The notes beneath the pieces were generated by a model that did no database searches, had not been told where the DNA came from, and saw only the letters and a program-made list of their open reading frames with translations. A stretch of DNA of 64,000 nt, taken from contig NW_020194563.1 of the NCBI RefSeq assembly GCF_002865645.1, forward strand, positions 206,152-270,151, read 5' to 3'. Both the position numbers and the translations under genes were made by a program. Positions 32,900 through 43,629 of this stretch are shown here, piece by piece. The stretch is from Hyaloscypha bicolor E (taxonomy: Eukaryota; Ascomycota; Leotiomycetes; Helotiales; Hyaloscyphaceae). Each line of letters opens with the position of its first letter. The stretch's first letter is position 1.

Positions 32900-35800
32900 C
32901 GAGGTAGTTAAGCCGTTAATAGACAAAACCACTAATGGCTAGAGTATTAACCAGAAGAAGCGCCTCTGCTATTACTAGGGCGACCCAGTCGGGTATCCAG
33001 GGGAGCGCCTAGTCAGCCACTCTAGCTATTGCCTAATTAGGAGAAGGAAGTGGAACTTAGATATTCCCAGAACTAGCTAGCAAGATAATAATAACGGAGA
33101 AGCTGGCGGCGGCTCGTTATTATATTACTGAGTTAGAAGTAGAGATATAATAGAGGGAGGATCTGGAGGATTTGGAAGCTCAGATTTACTATCTTAAGGA
33201 TATTCGGGTACTTATCGTGGAACCTATTATACTACCGGTAGTATATTTGGTTTGTAGGGCTCCAAAAACCCGAGAATTGCTAACCTATAAGGGGAAGAGT
33301 ATTAAGGAAGCCCAGGACTTCTTTTATTAGGCGGAGCTAAAATAGTATAAAGACGGCGGGATTACCTGGGCCACAGATATAGTAAAGGTTATGTATTATG
33401 TTTCCTGCTTTGAGGATATAGCCAGGGATATCTGGAAGTATAGGGAGCGATTGGTGGGCGTTAATACTATAGATTGGGAGACCTTTATCGAGTTTATAAA
33501 GGATTCTATCTTGGATCCGGAGAACCGTAGTAATAATGCCCTTGCCAAGTTCAAGGATATAAAATAGCGGCCAGGTTAGAGTATCCAAAGCTTTGTATTC
33601 TACTTGGATAGCCTATTAGATAACTTGGGATATACGGGTTTATTGCGAGAGCGGGACGACTTATTTAGTGGCTTGAGGCAGGAGATTCGGGACGAGATTA
33701 ATTACTAAGGGAATGCTTTATAAGAAAGGAAGAAGCTTATTTCTGCGGCCGTAAGGGTCGAGAATAACTTGAACTAGTCTATTTAACGGGAATGTAATAA
33801 TAAGCTAACAGGTTAATAAAAGGAAGGAAATTAGAGAAAGGAGAGAGGGGATAATAAAGGGAAACGGAAGAGAAGTATATTCCCGTTACGAGGTTCGTAT
33901 AACCGGGGTAGCGAAAGTATAGTAACGGGGTCTAATATAGTATCCGTATTAGGATCTATAAGACCGGGTATAACTTGCTTTACTTGCCAGAAGAAGGGTT
34001 ACTATACTACTACCTGCCTAAATCGGGGAAAACCGACTTGCTATAACTATAATAAGTCTGGCTATAAGGTATATAAGTGCCTAGAACTAAAGAAGCCGGG
34101 AAACGGGTATGCCCTGTAGTAGTTATACTCGTTTATACTATAGAGGGTAAGGCCCCTGAAATGAGAATAGTAATTGAGGTTACTATTAAGATAAGGAAAG
34201 ATAGGCAAAGGGTTAGAGTATTAGTTGATTCGGGTATAGAGGCTAATTATATAAAGAGGAGGTTAGCCTTAGATATGGGTATTCCGTTAATATTAAGGGC
34301 AACTCCCTTGTTTTTGCTAGAGGGAAGAAGGATTTATTTATATAGAGATTATATTCTTGGGATTACTGCCGAGGATATACTAGGGGACTAAAGGGAGGCC
34401 AATATATACTTTGCGTTATATGATTTTGATCTAAACCATATTAATATAATACTTGGATTCCTATAGCTTTACTAGGTCGACCTCCTAATTTCCTTTAGGG
34501 AGGTAATATAGAGATACCAGATTTGACTATAGAAGATTAAAGTTCTAAATATTAGGAAGTTTACTAAAGCAGTGAAGTGTGAGGCGTATGTTTTTCTATT
34601 AATTGCCTACTCTATAATAGATAACTAAAGGGTTACCGCTATTACTATAAATGGGATAGCTATATTTCCCAGGAAATATTAGGACCTTTTCCGAGTATTC
34701 TCTATAGAGGCTATAGGTATACTGCCCGATTACTATATAATGGAGTATTATATAGATCTGGAACCAGGATCCTAACTACTATATGGTCCTATATATGCTT
34801 TATTAGAAAGGGAGCTTGAAGTCCTTCGGGAATATCTTAATACTAGCTTGGAGAAGGGGTAGATCCGTTATTCTACTAGCCTAGCTAGTACCCTAATTAT
34901 GTTTGTTCTAAAGAAAGAAGGCGGCCTATATCTATATATTAACTACCGGGGTCTAAATAGGATTACTATTAAGAATCGAATACCGTTGCCACTTATTAGT
35001 AAGATAATAGATAGGCTTTATAGAGCAAAGGTATATATAAAGCTAGACTTAAAGGATACTTACTATTAGTTGCGAATATGGGAAAGTAATGAGTGGAAAA
35101 CGGTATTCCGAATATACTATGAATATTTTAAGTATTATATTATATCCTTTGGACTATCTAATACTCTGGCGACGTTCCAGGCGTATATTAACTATATATT
35201 AGTGGACCTTATAGATATTATTTATATAGTTTATCTGGATAATATTTTAATTTATTTAGAGGACCTAGAATAGTATATAACGGCGGTCCAATATATGTTT
35301 GAACGGTTATAGTAATACTAGCTCTTTATAAACTTAGTAAAATACGAGTTTAATATAGAGAGGATAGAGTTCCTAGGATTTGTAATTAGCCTAGATAGTA
35401 TAGAAATAGAGGCTAGCCGGGTTATAGCTATTAGGGAATAGCCGGCCCTAAAAAATAATATCCGAGAAGTCTAAGTATTCCTGGGTTTTGCTAACTTTTA
35501 CTAGAGGTTTATCTATAGATATTTTAGGGTAGCGAAAGGGTTAATTAATTTACTAAAAACTGGCGGAAAACTACTATATTAGTTTAGCTAGATAGATGAG
35601 GTAAATAAGGCTTTTAGGGAGCTGCAAATTATATTTATAATAGTACTAATTCTTTATTATTTTGACCTAGCCTTAAAGATTCGTATAGAAACGGATACTT
35701 TAGGATTCGTAGTTATAGGTATAATTTCCTAGCTTTTTGGTAAGGGGGCGGAAGCCAGGTAGTACTTTATTACTTTCTATTTAAAAAAGATAACTGTAAT

Positions 35801-37830
35801 TAAGAGTAGGTACGAGACATATAACTTTAAACTCTTGGCTATTATTCTGGTATTCCGTACTTAGTGGTATTACCTAGTATATATCCGGTATACTATTATT
35901 ATTAAGATAGATTATAATAACTTGAAATACTTTATAATTAAGAGAAAACTAAATAGTTAATAAATAAGATAGGTAAAAGAGCTGGCTGCTTTTGATTTTG
36001 TCTTAGAGTACTGGCCGGGATATAGTAATCCCGCCGATAGGCTATTAAGAAGGCCAGATTTTATAGCAGATATAAATAAAGATACTTTACTACTTATACT
36101 TTATAATAAGCTATAGAATATAGAACAGAGAACCCTATGGGTGGCAGTAATAGGATACTATACTATTCCTATAATACCGTAATATAAGGCCCAGAAGAGA
36201 GAAGGTAGGTACTTCTCAATTAGCGAGATACTAAGGAATTCCGAAGAGGAAGTCCATTTTAGTAATAGAGTAGTACCGGAGATACTACTACTTGAGCCTA
36301 TTACTAGTATAGCTAGTTACAAATAGTATATACTACGGATTCTAGCTATATGGGCAGCTAGATCCGAAACAATATATAAGGAAAGCGGAGAAATATTACT
36401 TAAACTATTATTATAGTATTAAAGGCTTAATCTATTAGTATAATACTAGTAGTATAAATAGTTCTTAAAGAAAACCTCTACTAGAGCTATTAAGACTTGG
36501 AAACTTGATATATCTGGGTTATTAAGATATTAGGGTGCTATTTATATACTAAATAAGCCGGCTCTCAAAGAAGAATTACTATAAGCTAATTATAATAATC
36601 CTATAGGTAGGTATTTTGGTACTAGTAAGATACTAGAGATCCTCTAGAGAAAGTACTTCTAGTAAAGTATAAGAAAGGATATAAAAAACTATATTAGAAC
36701 TTGTCCTATATATTAACGGACTAAGATAAAGAGATATCTGCCATATAGTATACTCAGTTCATTTCTTCTCTCTTCTAAGCCATAGCAAGAAATTACTATA
36801 GACTTTATTATAGGGCTATTCCCTTTTAGGTTTCGCGGTAAAGTATATAATTCTATACTTATTATTATTAATAGATATACGAAAATAGTATAATATATTC
36901 CGATTACTAAGGAGGTCTCGGCTTCTGAGCTAGCGGAGCTATTTGTATACTATATTATTAAAGACTTCGGTATGCCTATGGGTATAATCTCTAATAAAGG
37001 ATCTATTTTTATAAGTAAGTTCTAGTTAAGTCTATATTTCTATTTAAAGGTTTAATAATAGCTAAGTATAGTATTTTACCTATAAACTAATAGATAAATA
37101 GAGAATCTGAACCAAACTCTAGAATAATACTTGAGGTACTATACTAGCTATTAGCAGGATAACTAGATAGCAAAGCTTGCTCTTGCAGAATTTATATATA
37201 ATAACTCTATATATTTAATAATAGAAATATCCCTATTCTATGCCTTATACGGATTCTATTCTAGTATTAAACTATATGTTAAGAATAACATTCCAGAAAG
37301 AGGGATACCGGTAGTATAGGAAAAAGTATAAAGGATTTAAGTAGAACGGGAGGCACTAGAGAAATAATAGTAAGAAGTAGTAAATATATAGAAAAAGTAC
37401 TATAATAAGAAATATATTAATAAGAAGTTCAAGATATATAATAAAGTCATGCTTTATATAAAGAATATTTAATAGCTGTGATTTAGTATAAAGCTAGCGG
37501 ATAGATATCTTGGCCTTTTTAAAGTTCTAGAAGTTATAGGAATATATAAATAGGTATATTACTTGGAATTACTACTATTATATTAGATCTATAATATTTT
37601 CTATATTTCCCTCTTAAAACCATAATACCCGCGAGCTAGTACTATAGTAGAACCAGAGCCGGTCGAGATTAAGGGCAAAGAGAAATTCGAGATAGAATTC
37701 ATTATAGCCTATAGGGAGGGCAGAAAAGGAAGGGAGTATCTCGTTTATTAGAAGGGCTACTTACCGGCAAATAATATATGGGAACTACTAAGTAATCTGG
37801 AGAATATAGCTTAAGAATTATAAGAATACT
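32900..37830 (+). pseudogene. Degenerate gag-pol of the chromovirus
   Basis: The reading frame can be followed by motifs through many TAG/TAA stops. Two zinc knuckles keep their cysteines, but the histidine positions read Tyr (CFTCQKKGYYTTTC, CYNYNKSGYKVYKC-like). The protease keeps LVDSG. RT shows KKEGGLYLYINYRGLN, KLDLKDTYY and YLDN in place of the catalytic YLDD (35232). Integrase shows ITIDFIIGL and the chromodomain EYLVY-KGYLPANNIWELL. The replacements (His to Tyr, Asp to Asn, Gln to stop) are those expected from C-to-T on either strand. Confidence 0.9.
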
Positions 37831-37999
37831 TGGAAAAGAGTAATATTGCAATACTATTAGCTAAATAGAGGTATAAAAGATAAATGCTTTTATTAGGAAA
37901 CTATTAAAAAACCATATATTTATTCTTGGAAAAACTATATGAAAATTATTAAAAACTCTAATTTCTATATCCTATAAATACCTTACCCTCGTAATTACT

Positions 38000-38555
38000 C
38001 TCTACTATCCTTATTATTATCCTTATTAGGATCCTCTCGAGAAATAGGTAATAAATTGGCCTATAAAGCTATTAGCTATTAGTAAGAAATAAGGAAGAAG
38101 TAAGCTTATTTAATACCAAAGAATATTAATTATATTATTAAGAGTACTTTATATTTGTGCCAAGCTAGTAAGAATTGCTTGACCTATTTCTTGGATTATT
38201 AGGGGAATCTGTTAGCCTTAAATAATAGCTTTAATACGAGAAGTATATATAGTTTGGCATAGAAGAAGGGTAGTAATAGCCTTCTCTCTTTTGGGCAAAG
38301 GATAGGGAAGATGCTTGTATGCGTTAATGGCTTAAAGAAGGCGGTTTAACCGTATTATATATACTTGAGGAACCTTAGATAGCATTAGAATAAGGAATAA
38401 AAGAAGGAATTTGTAATTTATAGGATTATACTTCTTATTCTTGGAGCGGTAGTAATTATATACCGAGCGATTATTATTCTTAATATAAGTGAGGTCGGGA
38501 AACTTGGCGATATTCTTGGAATATTAAAGATAGTAAGGGCGAATTAAGGATGTGG
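38000..38555 (+). pseudogene. Possible extra RIP-broken ORF between chromodomain and 3' LTR
   Basis: In one plus-strand frame about 180 codons run with TAG/TAA stops only, each explainable as a mutated Gln codon. The sense stretches include YLCQASKNCLTYFLDY and SLLSFGQRIGKMLVCVNGLK, and near the end IILLILGAVVIIYR suggests a hydrophobic segment. I recognise no family. Chromoviruses normally end their coding region at the chromodomain, so this could be an accessory ORF, or chance openness in biased sequence. Confidence 0.35.
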
Positions 38556-38654
38556 GAGCGTTGGCTGAACGGGTGGCGACAGGCTAACGAGTACCAAGAG
38601 GAGTGTTTATCTTGATGGATAAAGAAGTGGAAGAGGGAATTAGAAGGGGACTTA

Positions 38655-38720
38655 AATAAAGCTTGAATGAGGCTTGAAGGAGCTTGAAGGAGCTTGAAGA
38701 AGGCTTGAAGAAGGAAGGCA
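38655..38720. repeat. GGCTTGAA/GAGCTTGAA short tandem repeat
   Basis: Imperfect repeats of AGCTTGAAGG / GGCTTGAAGA occur six or so times in the non-coding 3' part of the retrotransposon. This stretch has normal GC content, unlike the body upstream of about 38540. Confidence 0.75.
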
Positions 38721-39250
38721 AGGGACGAGGAGGAGCTGGGTACGGTATTATAGTTGAGGAAAAGGAAGGTTAGTTAGTGGGAAAAGGAAGGCCTTTTTAT
38801 AATGCCCTCTCTCCGAATAGTGATTACGAATTCGGAACTAGCTCTATGCCAGGAATACCCAGAAAATTCTAAAGAAGGGATTTACGAACGAACCAGAAGA
38901 TCGGATTAACTTTTCCAAGCTCTTAGGCCTATAGAGTAATAATTTATTCGCGAATGGAGGCTAAGTTAGGATTTACGAACTAATTAGGAGATCGGATGAG
39001 CTTTATGTCCGATAGTATATGCTATATTCGTACTACCTTTGCAAGGGGGAATCGCCAGAGGCGATTTGCGAACTAGCTGGGAAGGGTTAGTGAACTGTAT
39101 CCTTAACTTCATTACCTGGTATAATAATAGAGCAATTATAGGGAGTCTTTGGGGAAAGCCAGCGGCCAGGAAAGTTTCAGGGGGATATTTGTGAAGCTAT
39201 TCGCAGTTTTCCCAGGCCTCTTGGGGACAAGGGCCCAGAGGGGGGATTAA

Positions 39251-39553
39251 TGTGATGGGTATACGTAATGGCGTATGGACAGGTATCAGATATCGTGGAT
39301 CTAGTTTCCTATTTTGGGTATAGCTTGCGATCGGAATCGTATGGATCGCATGGGATTTCCTAATTAAGTAAAGGGCTTCGTATGCCTGGCTAAGTACTAG
39401 GGAATATATAGGGAGACGCTCCTAGCTTTGGAAGGGGCATTGATTAGTCTCTTGTTGGAATCAATTCTTGGAATCAGTTACACTTGCAAGCGTCACTCCG
39501 CAGCTTACTTACCTTGACTACTTGTGCATCACCCTGCTATTACGTGCCTTACA
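39251..39553 (+). repeat. 3' LTR of the chromovirus (largely spared by RIP)
   Basis: 303 bases from TGTGATGG to GTGCCTTACA with intact TG...CA ends. It retains the C and G residues in CpA/TpG contexts that are T and A in the 5' LTR, and so represents the less mutated sequence. Confidence 0.94.
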
Positions 39554-39635
39554 ATCGGGCTCTTTTATTAGCGAATCGGGCTCCTCGCTTAGACCCGATT
39601 GACTAATCGCTCGTATTGACGAACGGGGTGGAACA

Positions 39636-40044
39636 GACAGATAGAATGCGAGAGAGAATAATTGAAAGTGATATGCCGCCTGGGTATCTTGGTTCCCCAG
39701 GGTAGAATGTTAAATCCAATAAGTGACTTCATGAATCCGTCGAACTTTGCAGTCTTCGGCAGCTGAGATAGGGAATTTTTCGCAGACTCGTTAAGGCCGA
39801 CTTTCACTCGCAACACATAATAAGTTGAAAACCTATACCTATATAGAACAGCCAGAAAAGCTAACACAGACGCTACAAACTCCTTACCACATCTGTCGCT
39901 CCTTACATGCAGCTCATATACTTCTCCCTACAACTTCCCATCGTCGCTCTGAGAGATCATGCGAACGTCCTCGTTGTTGCCAATTGCCTGTTGAAGCTTA
40001 CTCGGATTCTGAATATAGAAAATGACAGTGACGGGGATCATTAG
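39636..40044. other. Intergenic region, no gene seen
   Basis: About 400 bases between the nested transposons and the RTA1-like pseudogene, with no recognisable coding content. Confidence 0.4.
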
Positions 40045-40866
40045 CACTCTGTCGAAATGTAAGATTACAAAGTCCATCTATGCGACAAAGGATATCCGTC
40101 ATTACCCATCAAGTATTCGACAACTCGGAAAATTGATGGATCATGAACAAGCCACTGACCCGTAAAGCATGTGTAGACTCTTCCTCCACGGAATATCGGG
40201 CATATAGAAGTCGGGAGTAGGGTTGAAGCGAAGTCTCAACTGGGAAAGGACTGCTGTCAGAAAAGATGCCCGAAAGAAGGGAGGGACGGTGATATACTTG
40301 AAATATAGCCGCAGGAAGAGCAAATAGACCAGACATGATGATATGGATGAAAAGTCCACCAACCACCATCTCTTGGCCGATGTTCACCGTACTGCTTGAG
40401 AACAGTAAATATGCGGAACCGCCTTGAACCACGAAGGACATGATTTCTTCAATCACAAATGTCTTCGCGAGCCAATTGATTTGAACAAGTGAAAGTCTTT
40501 CCCCTTCACAGAGCGAATTATCCCCCGAGTGTCATGTAGATTGAGGCGGTGAAGAGTGCTAGTGCAACAAGAATGAAGAGATTTTGAAAGATGTATGGTA
40601 TCAGTTTCCCTATTTTATTGTGCGCTGAAGCTCTCGCACAATATTCAGCAAACTCGACTATCTTTCGTCAGCAATTAATCTACAAATGGTGAAGTCTGAC
40701 TTACAGAAGTATCAAATTGCGAATGCCAGGCAGAATTTGCTCGTCGTGGTGTTGATGCGCCAGAAATGTGCAGATATAGCTCAAATATACCGGTTGCTGC
40801 TATTGAGGGAATGTATTTCCAGAGGTAGTACCCATTATGCGGTTCGAGAACTGCGGCATTAGACAA
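40045..40866 (-). pseudogene. RTA1-like (lipid-translocating exporter family) pseudogene
   Basis: Minus strand from an ATG at 40866. Family pieces occur in order but in shifting frames: NGYYLWKYIPSIAATGIF, a GTAAGT intron, LIPYIFQNLFILVALALFTA then SIYMTLG, QINWLAKTFVIEEIMSFVVQ then GGSAYLLF, IGQEMVVGGLFIHIIMSGLF, PDIPWRKSLHMLYG, and SIFRVVEYLMGNDGYPLSH. Stops (for example the TAA after MTLGG) and at least three frame changes separate them. RTA1 proteins are seven-helix membrane proteins linked to lipid-drug resistance (yeast Rta1/Rsb1). The remnant retains most of the family's middle and end, so decay is recent relative to the other relics here. Confidence 0.8.
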
Positions 40867-41683
40867 ATAGGTGTGAGATATTGGGTGGGGAAATATTTAA
40901 ACTGGAGAAGGATTGAAGGAATTGTGTCTTCGGAGAGTCTTGCTTTTGTATGAGTGATTTCTTGTTATGAAATGGTGAGAAGGTTGCTACTTCCAGTGGT
41001 GGATTGCCAGTCATATATATTGATTACTGTTGTCTCCACTGTGTCATTCACGGTTGACACGGAGAATAGGGGTCAGACACGTCTCTCGAAGCCCACCGAA
41101 AGGGAGCAATTTCGAACCCTAAATCCTCCTGAGCTGTTCTCGATCGATATATTGACAATTTCTATGATTACCATAGATTTCAAAAACTTCAATCCGCCAT
41201 CTCTGAGTGAAGATTATATTATGGTACCCTTATATTGACATCCTCGATCCTCCGCCACTCCGCCGGGCTCAAACCCGCACTTCTAGACCCGAACACAGCC
41301 TGCACAGAACTCGTCTGGTATCTAGCGCTACAGATTTTGGCAGATCTGATATCATTTCTGGATGAGTATTATCCTCAAATGGTTCCAGATCTGACGCGTC
41401 GGACCAGTAAACGCGAGGGATTCAAACTCTCGTGATTTCTAAATGAATTGAATCACCTAGCATGCTCGAATGCAACCAAGAGGCACATTTAGGGGAGGGT
41501 GCAGCCACGCTATCGCGAATGCCGGGATGTCCCTACGAAGGAGCCACTCAGGGACCCTAAATGTAACCTTTCATGCCTGAAGGGCCACTGTTTCAGCTAG
41601 CCTGGACCAGTGGCACTCGTATTTAGATGCCGAGGCAATCCCGAAGTGCTGATGGCCAAGAATCTTGGCTTAATCCCAAGTAT
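40867..41683. other. Intergenic region, no gene seen
   Basis: About 800 bases with short ORFs only. It ends at the target duplication of the MITE. Confidence 0.45.
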
Positions 41684-41691
41684 GAAGAATT

Positions 41692-41999
41692 TAGGGATGT
41701 AAAAATTATATAATTTGGACCATCGTTATATAATAATGTAATATAATGGGGAAAATACGTTTTTATATTATTTTTACACGCTAACCTATTATGGAAAGGC
41801 TAGCGCGCAAGGGAGCAGGGGGTACTTGTGTACCCTGCCCTTAACGAATAGAGACGCCCAAATTTGCTTAATTTATGCCTAACTTATGCGTAAATTATAC
41901 TTGATTTCATAAATCATAATAACGGCGAGGCCGTTATTATATAATTACGCCAATTGGCATTATTATATAAATTATATATTACAAATCTGACCATCCCTA
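41692..41999. mobile_element. hAT-type MITE with perfect 8-base target duplication GAAGAATT
   Basis: 308 bases starting TAGGGATG and ending CATCCCTA, flanked by GAAGAATT at 41684-41691 and 42000-42007. Subterminal AT-rich sequence is partly self-complementary (TTATATAATAATG and its complement). The core holds a palindrome ATAACGGCGAGGCCGTTAT. No coding capacity. The perfect duplication indicates a relatively recent insertion. Confidence 0.87.
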
Positions 42000-42149
42000 G
42001 AAGAATTACGGCAAAGGCGAAATTGCTCCTAAGCGGTTCACAGAATCACGGTTGGAGAGATGTTGAATGGGTGTTGGGATTCTTGTATACAGCCGGATCC
42101 GATTTATGGTCTGTTTTCGTTACAGATGCAATCATTACCAGCCCTCCGA

Positions 42150-43360
42150 GCATTGCGCATGTCCAGCTCAAATACTGAGAATTCCGGTTCATCTCATGTT
42201 CACCATGCCTTCGAGCAACACGAGAGGGTCCCTGCACCCTTTGGCAAATCTGAAGAACAGTGGAGCTGCTGACCCTACAGCGGTAAAATTTGTCTCCTCC
42301 AGTGCTGTAGCGTGGACGACATGGCAAGGGTGAGTCAACACACCCCCATCTTGAAATCCATCTAACCAACATGTCACCAAAGATTAGGCAATGTCATCAT
42401 CAAATGCTGGAAGACGTTGGTCTTGGAACCTGTGTCTGCCATGGAAGGCCCAAATCTTGCCAGTTCCCTCGGGATACCATTTACTTACTGCTGGTAACCA
42501 TCGCTGGTGCCAAAGCTGATAGATTTGCCACCTCATACAAATAAGTTTTTCCCAGTTTTCTGTTTTTGTTTGAGAAGCTTAAATTGAAGGTGTCAAATAT
42601 TTGCGGGTTCTTCCTCCAAGACCCACCATTCTACCAGCCTCCACCAGACCTTGATGATTTCCTCCGAGCAGGACTCGCATTGGTCTATATTGGCTTGGAA
42701 AGTATTGCGTGTGCCATCGACGATCCTGCAAAGATGAGTTCCCTTATCCTTGATGCTATTCGATTTTGTGGTGTTCGTGCTATTCTCTCTCAAGGATAGA
42801 GTAAACTTGGAGGTCTAGAACTCTAGAACGTATTCTATCTTGGAGATTGTCCACACAAGTGGCTGTTTCAACATGTGTTGACTGTGTTCATCATGGATAT
42901 TCAGGTACAACTGCATGCGGGCTTCTTAACGAAAAACCAACAATGATTGTTCCCTTCTTTGACGAGTCAGTCTTCCATAATTTTAAAGGCTGTGCTCCAT
43001 TTGTGCTGATTTTGTATCTAGCCAGCAGCTTTGGGGTAAATCCCACGCAAGTTTCTGACCACTGAGAACCTTACGGAAGCAATCTCATACTGCCTCATAC
43101 CACAAGCTCGCAATCCGCAGATACACAGGAGCCTGGGATGTGCAGATGAATCGCAAATGATCGACGAAGGACTTAGCTGCTATAAATCTTGCCGAAAGAG
43201 GGAAGTTTGGAAGCAGTTCATGCTGCGGATTTACTCATTACGCCCCACACTCGCTGGTTGGGAAACAGAGACTTTGTTCGAAGACTACGTCATGCTTACA
43301 AATCTAGATTGTGGTACTACAGAACACATCTCTCGGGTCATAGTAAAAGACTGCTGAGAG
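42150..43360 (+). pseudogene. Sterol 3-beta-glucosyltransferase-like UDP-glycosyltransferase pseudogene
   Basis: GT1-family pieces in order on the plus strand: HLMFTMPSSNTRGSLHPLAN then LKNSGAADPTAVKF and AWTTWQG; a GTGAGT intron; LGNVIIKCWKTLVLEPVSAM then EGPNLASSLGIPFTYCW, where a TAA breaks the frame before PSLVPKLIDLP. A shifted frame gives FLQDPPFYQPPPDLDDFLRA then GLALVYIGLESIA and FCGVRAILSQG, where a TAG interrupts. The UDP-sugar signature survives as CVHHGYSGTTACGLLNEKPT (family VHHGGAGTT), and ENLTEAISYCLIPQ follows. At least two stops and several shifts make it non-functional. Family members glucosylate sterols or similar lipids. No N-terminal PH/GRAM part was seen. Confidence 0.82.
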
Positions 43361-43629
43361 AATGAAGTATGGTCGTGAGGGTTATCTTAGTGAGAGTGTG
43401 AGGTCTGTTGAGAATACTTCCCTAGCGAGCGGACAACCAAAGGAAGGCCCCTGTGGCTTAGCGAGGCTGCCCCTGAGAATTAGCGATTGACCCCCGAACG
43501 GAGATCCAAGGGTGCTTCACGTGCAGGCGAATCAAGGTGGATGCTGTATGTCATTGACCCGTCCTTCAAACTCCGCGCTTAGAGGTAATTGCGAATAAAA
43601 CCCATAGGAAAGGGAAAGAGAAAATGCCC

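Larger units (their letters stand above)
32561..39553 (+). mobile_element. Full-length Ty3/gypsy chromovirus, RIP-inactivated, TSD ATCGG
   Basis: 6,993 bases bounded by two 303-base LTRs and the target duplication ATCGG at 32556-32560 and 39554-39558. Order of degenerate domains on the plus strand: gag with CCHC-type knuckles (~33970-34080), aspartic protease LVDSG (~34221), reverse transcriptase (~34750-35300), RNase H region, integrase (~36620-37200), chromodomain (~37680-37820). Protease before RT and integrase after RNase H identify Ty3/gypsy, and the terminal chromodomain identifies a chromovirus. A purine tract AGAGGGGGGATTAA (about 39237-39250) precedes the right LTR. Stop codons TAG/TAA interrupt every domain, so it cannot move by itself. 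Confidence 0.93.
32124..39635. mobile_element. TIR DNA element interrupted by an LTR retrotransposon
   Basis: Left end TGTTCCACCCCGTTCGTTAA, continuing TACGAGCGATTAGTCAATCGGG (32124-32165). Its complement lies at 39594-39635 with one difference. Removing the 6,993-base retrotransposon and one 5-base duplication leaves a ~514-base non-coding element. Imperfect 8-base flanks (AAGAGATA before, GACAGATA after; 6 of 8 match) might be a decayed hAT-type target duplication. The left interior 32270-32560 is AT-rich and RIP-like, whereas the short right interior is not. Confidence 0.75.

Noticed and set aside
42046..42372. Minus-strand ORF with a permease-like LSWTCAMLGGLVMIAS stretch
   Set aside because: It lies antisense to clear glycosyltransferase motifs on the plus strand and has no other transporter features.
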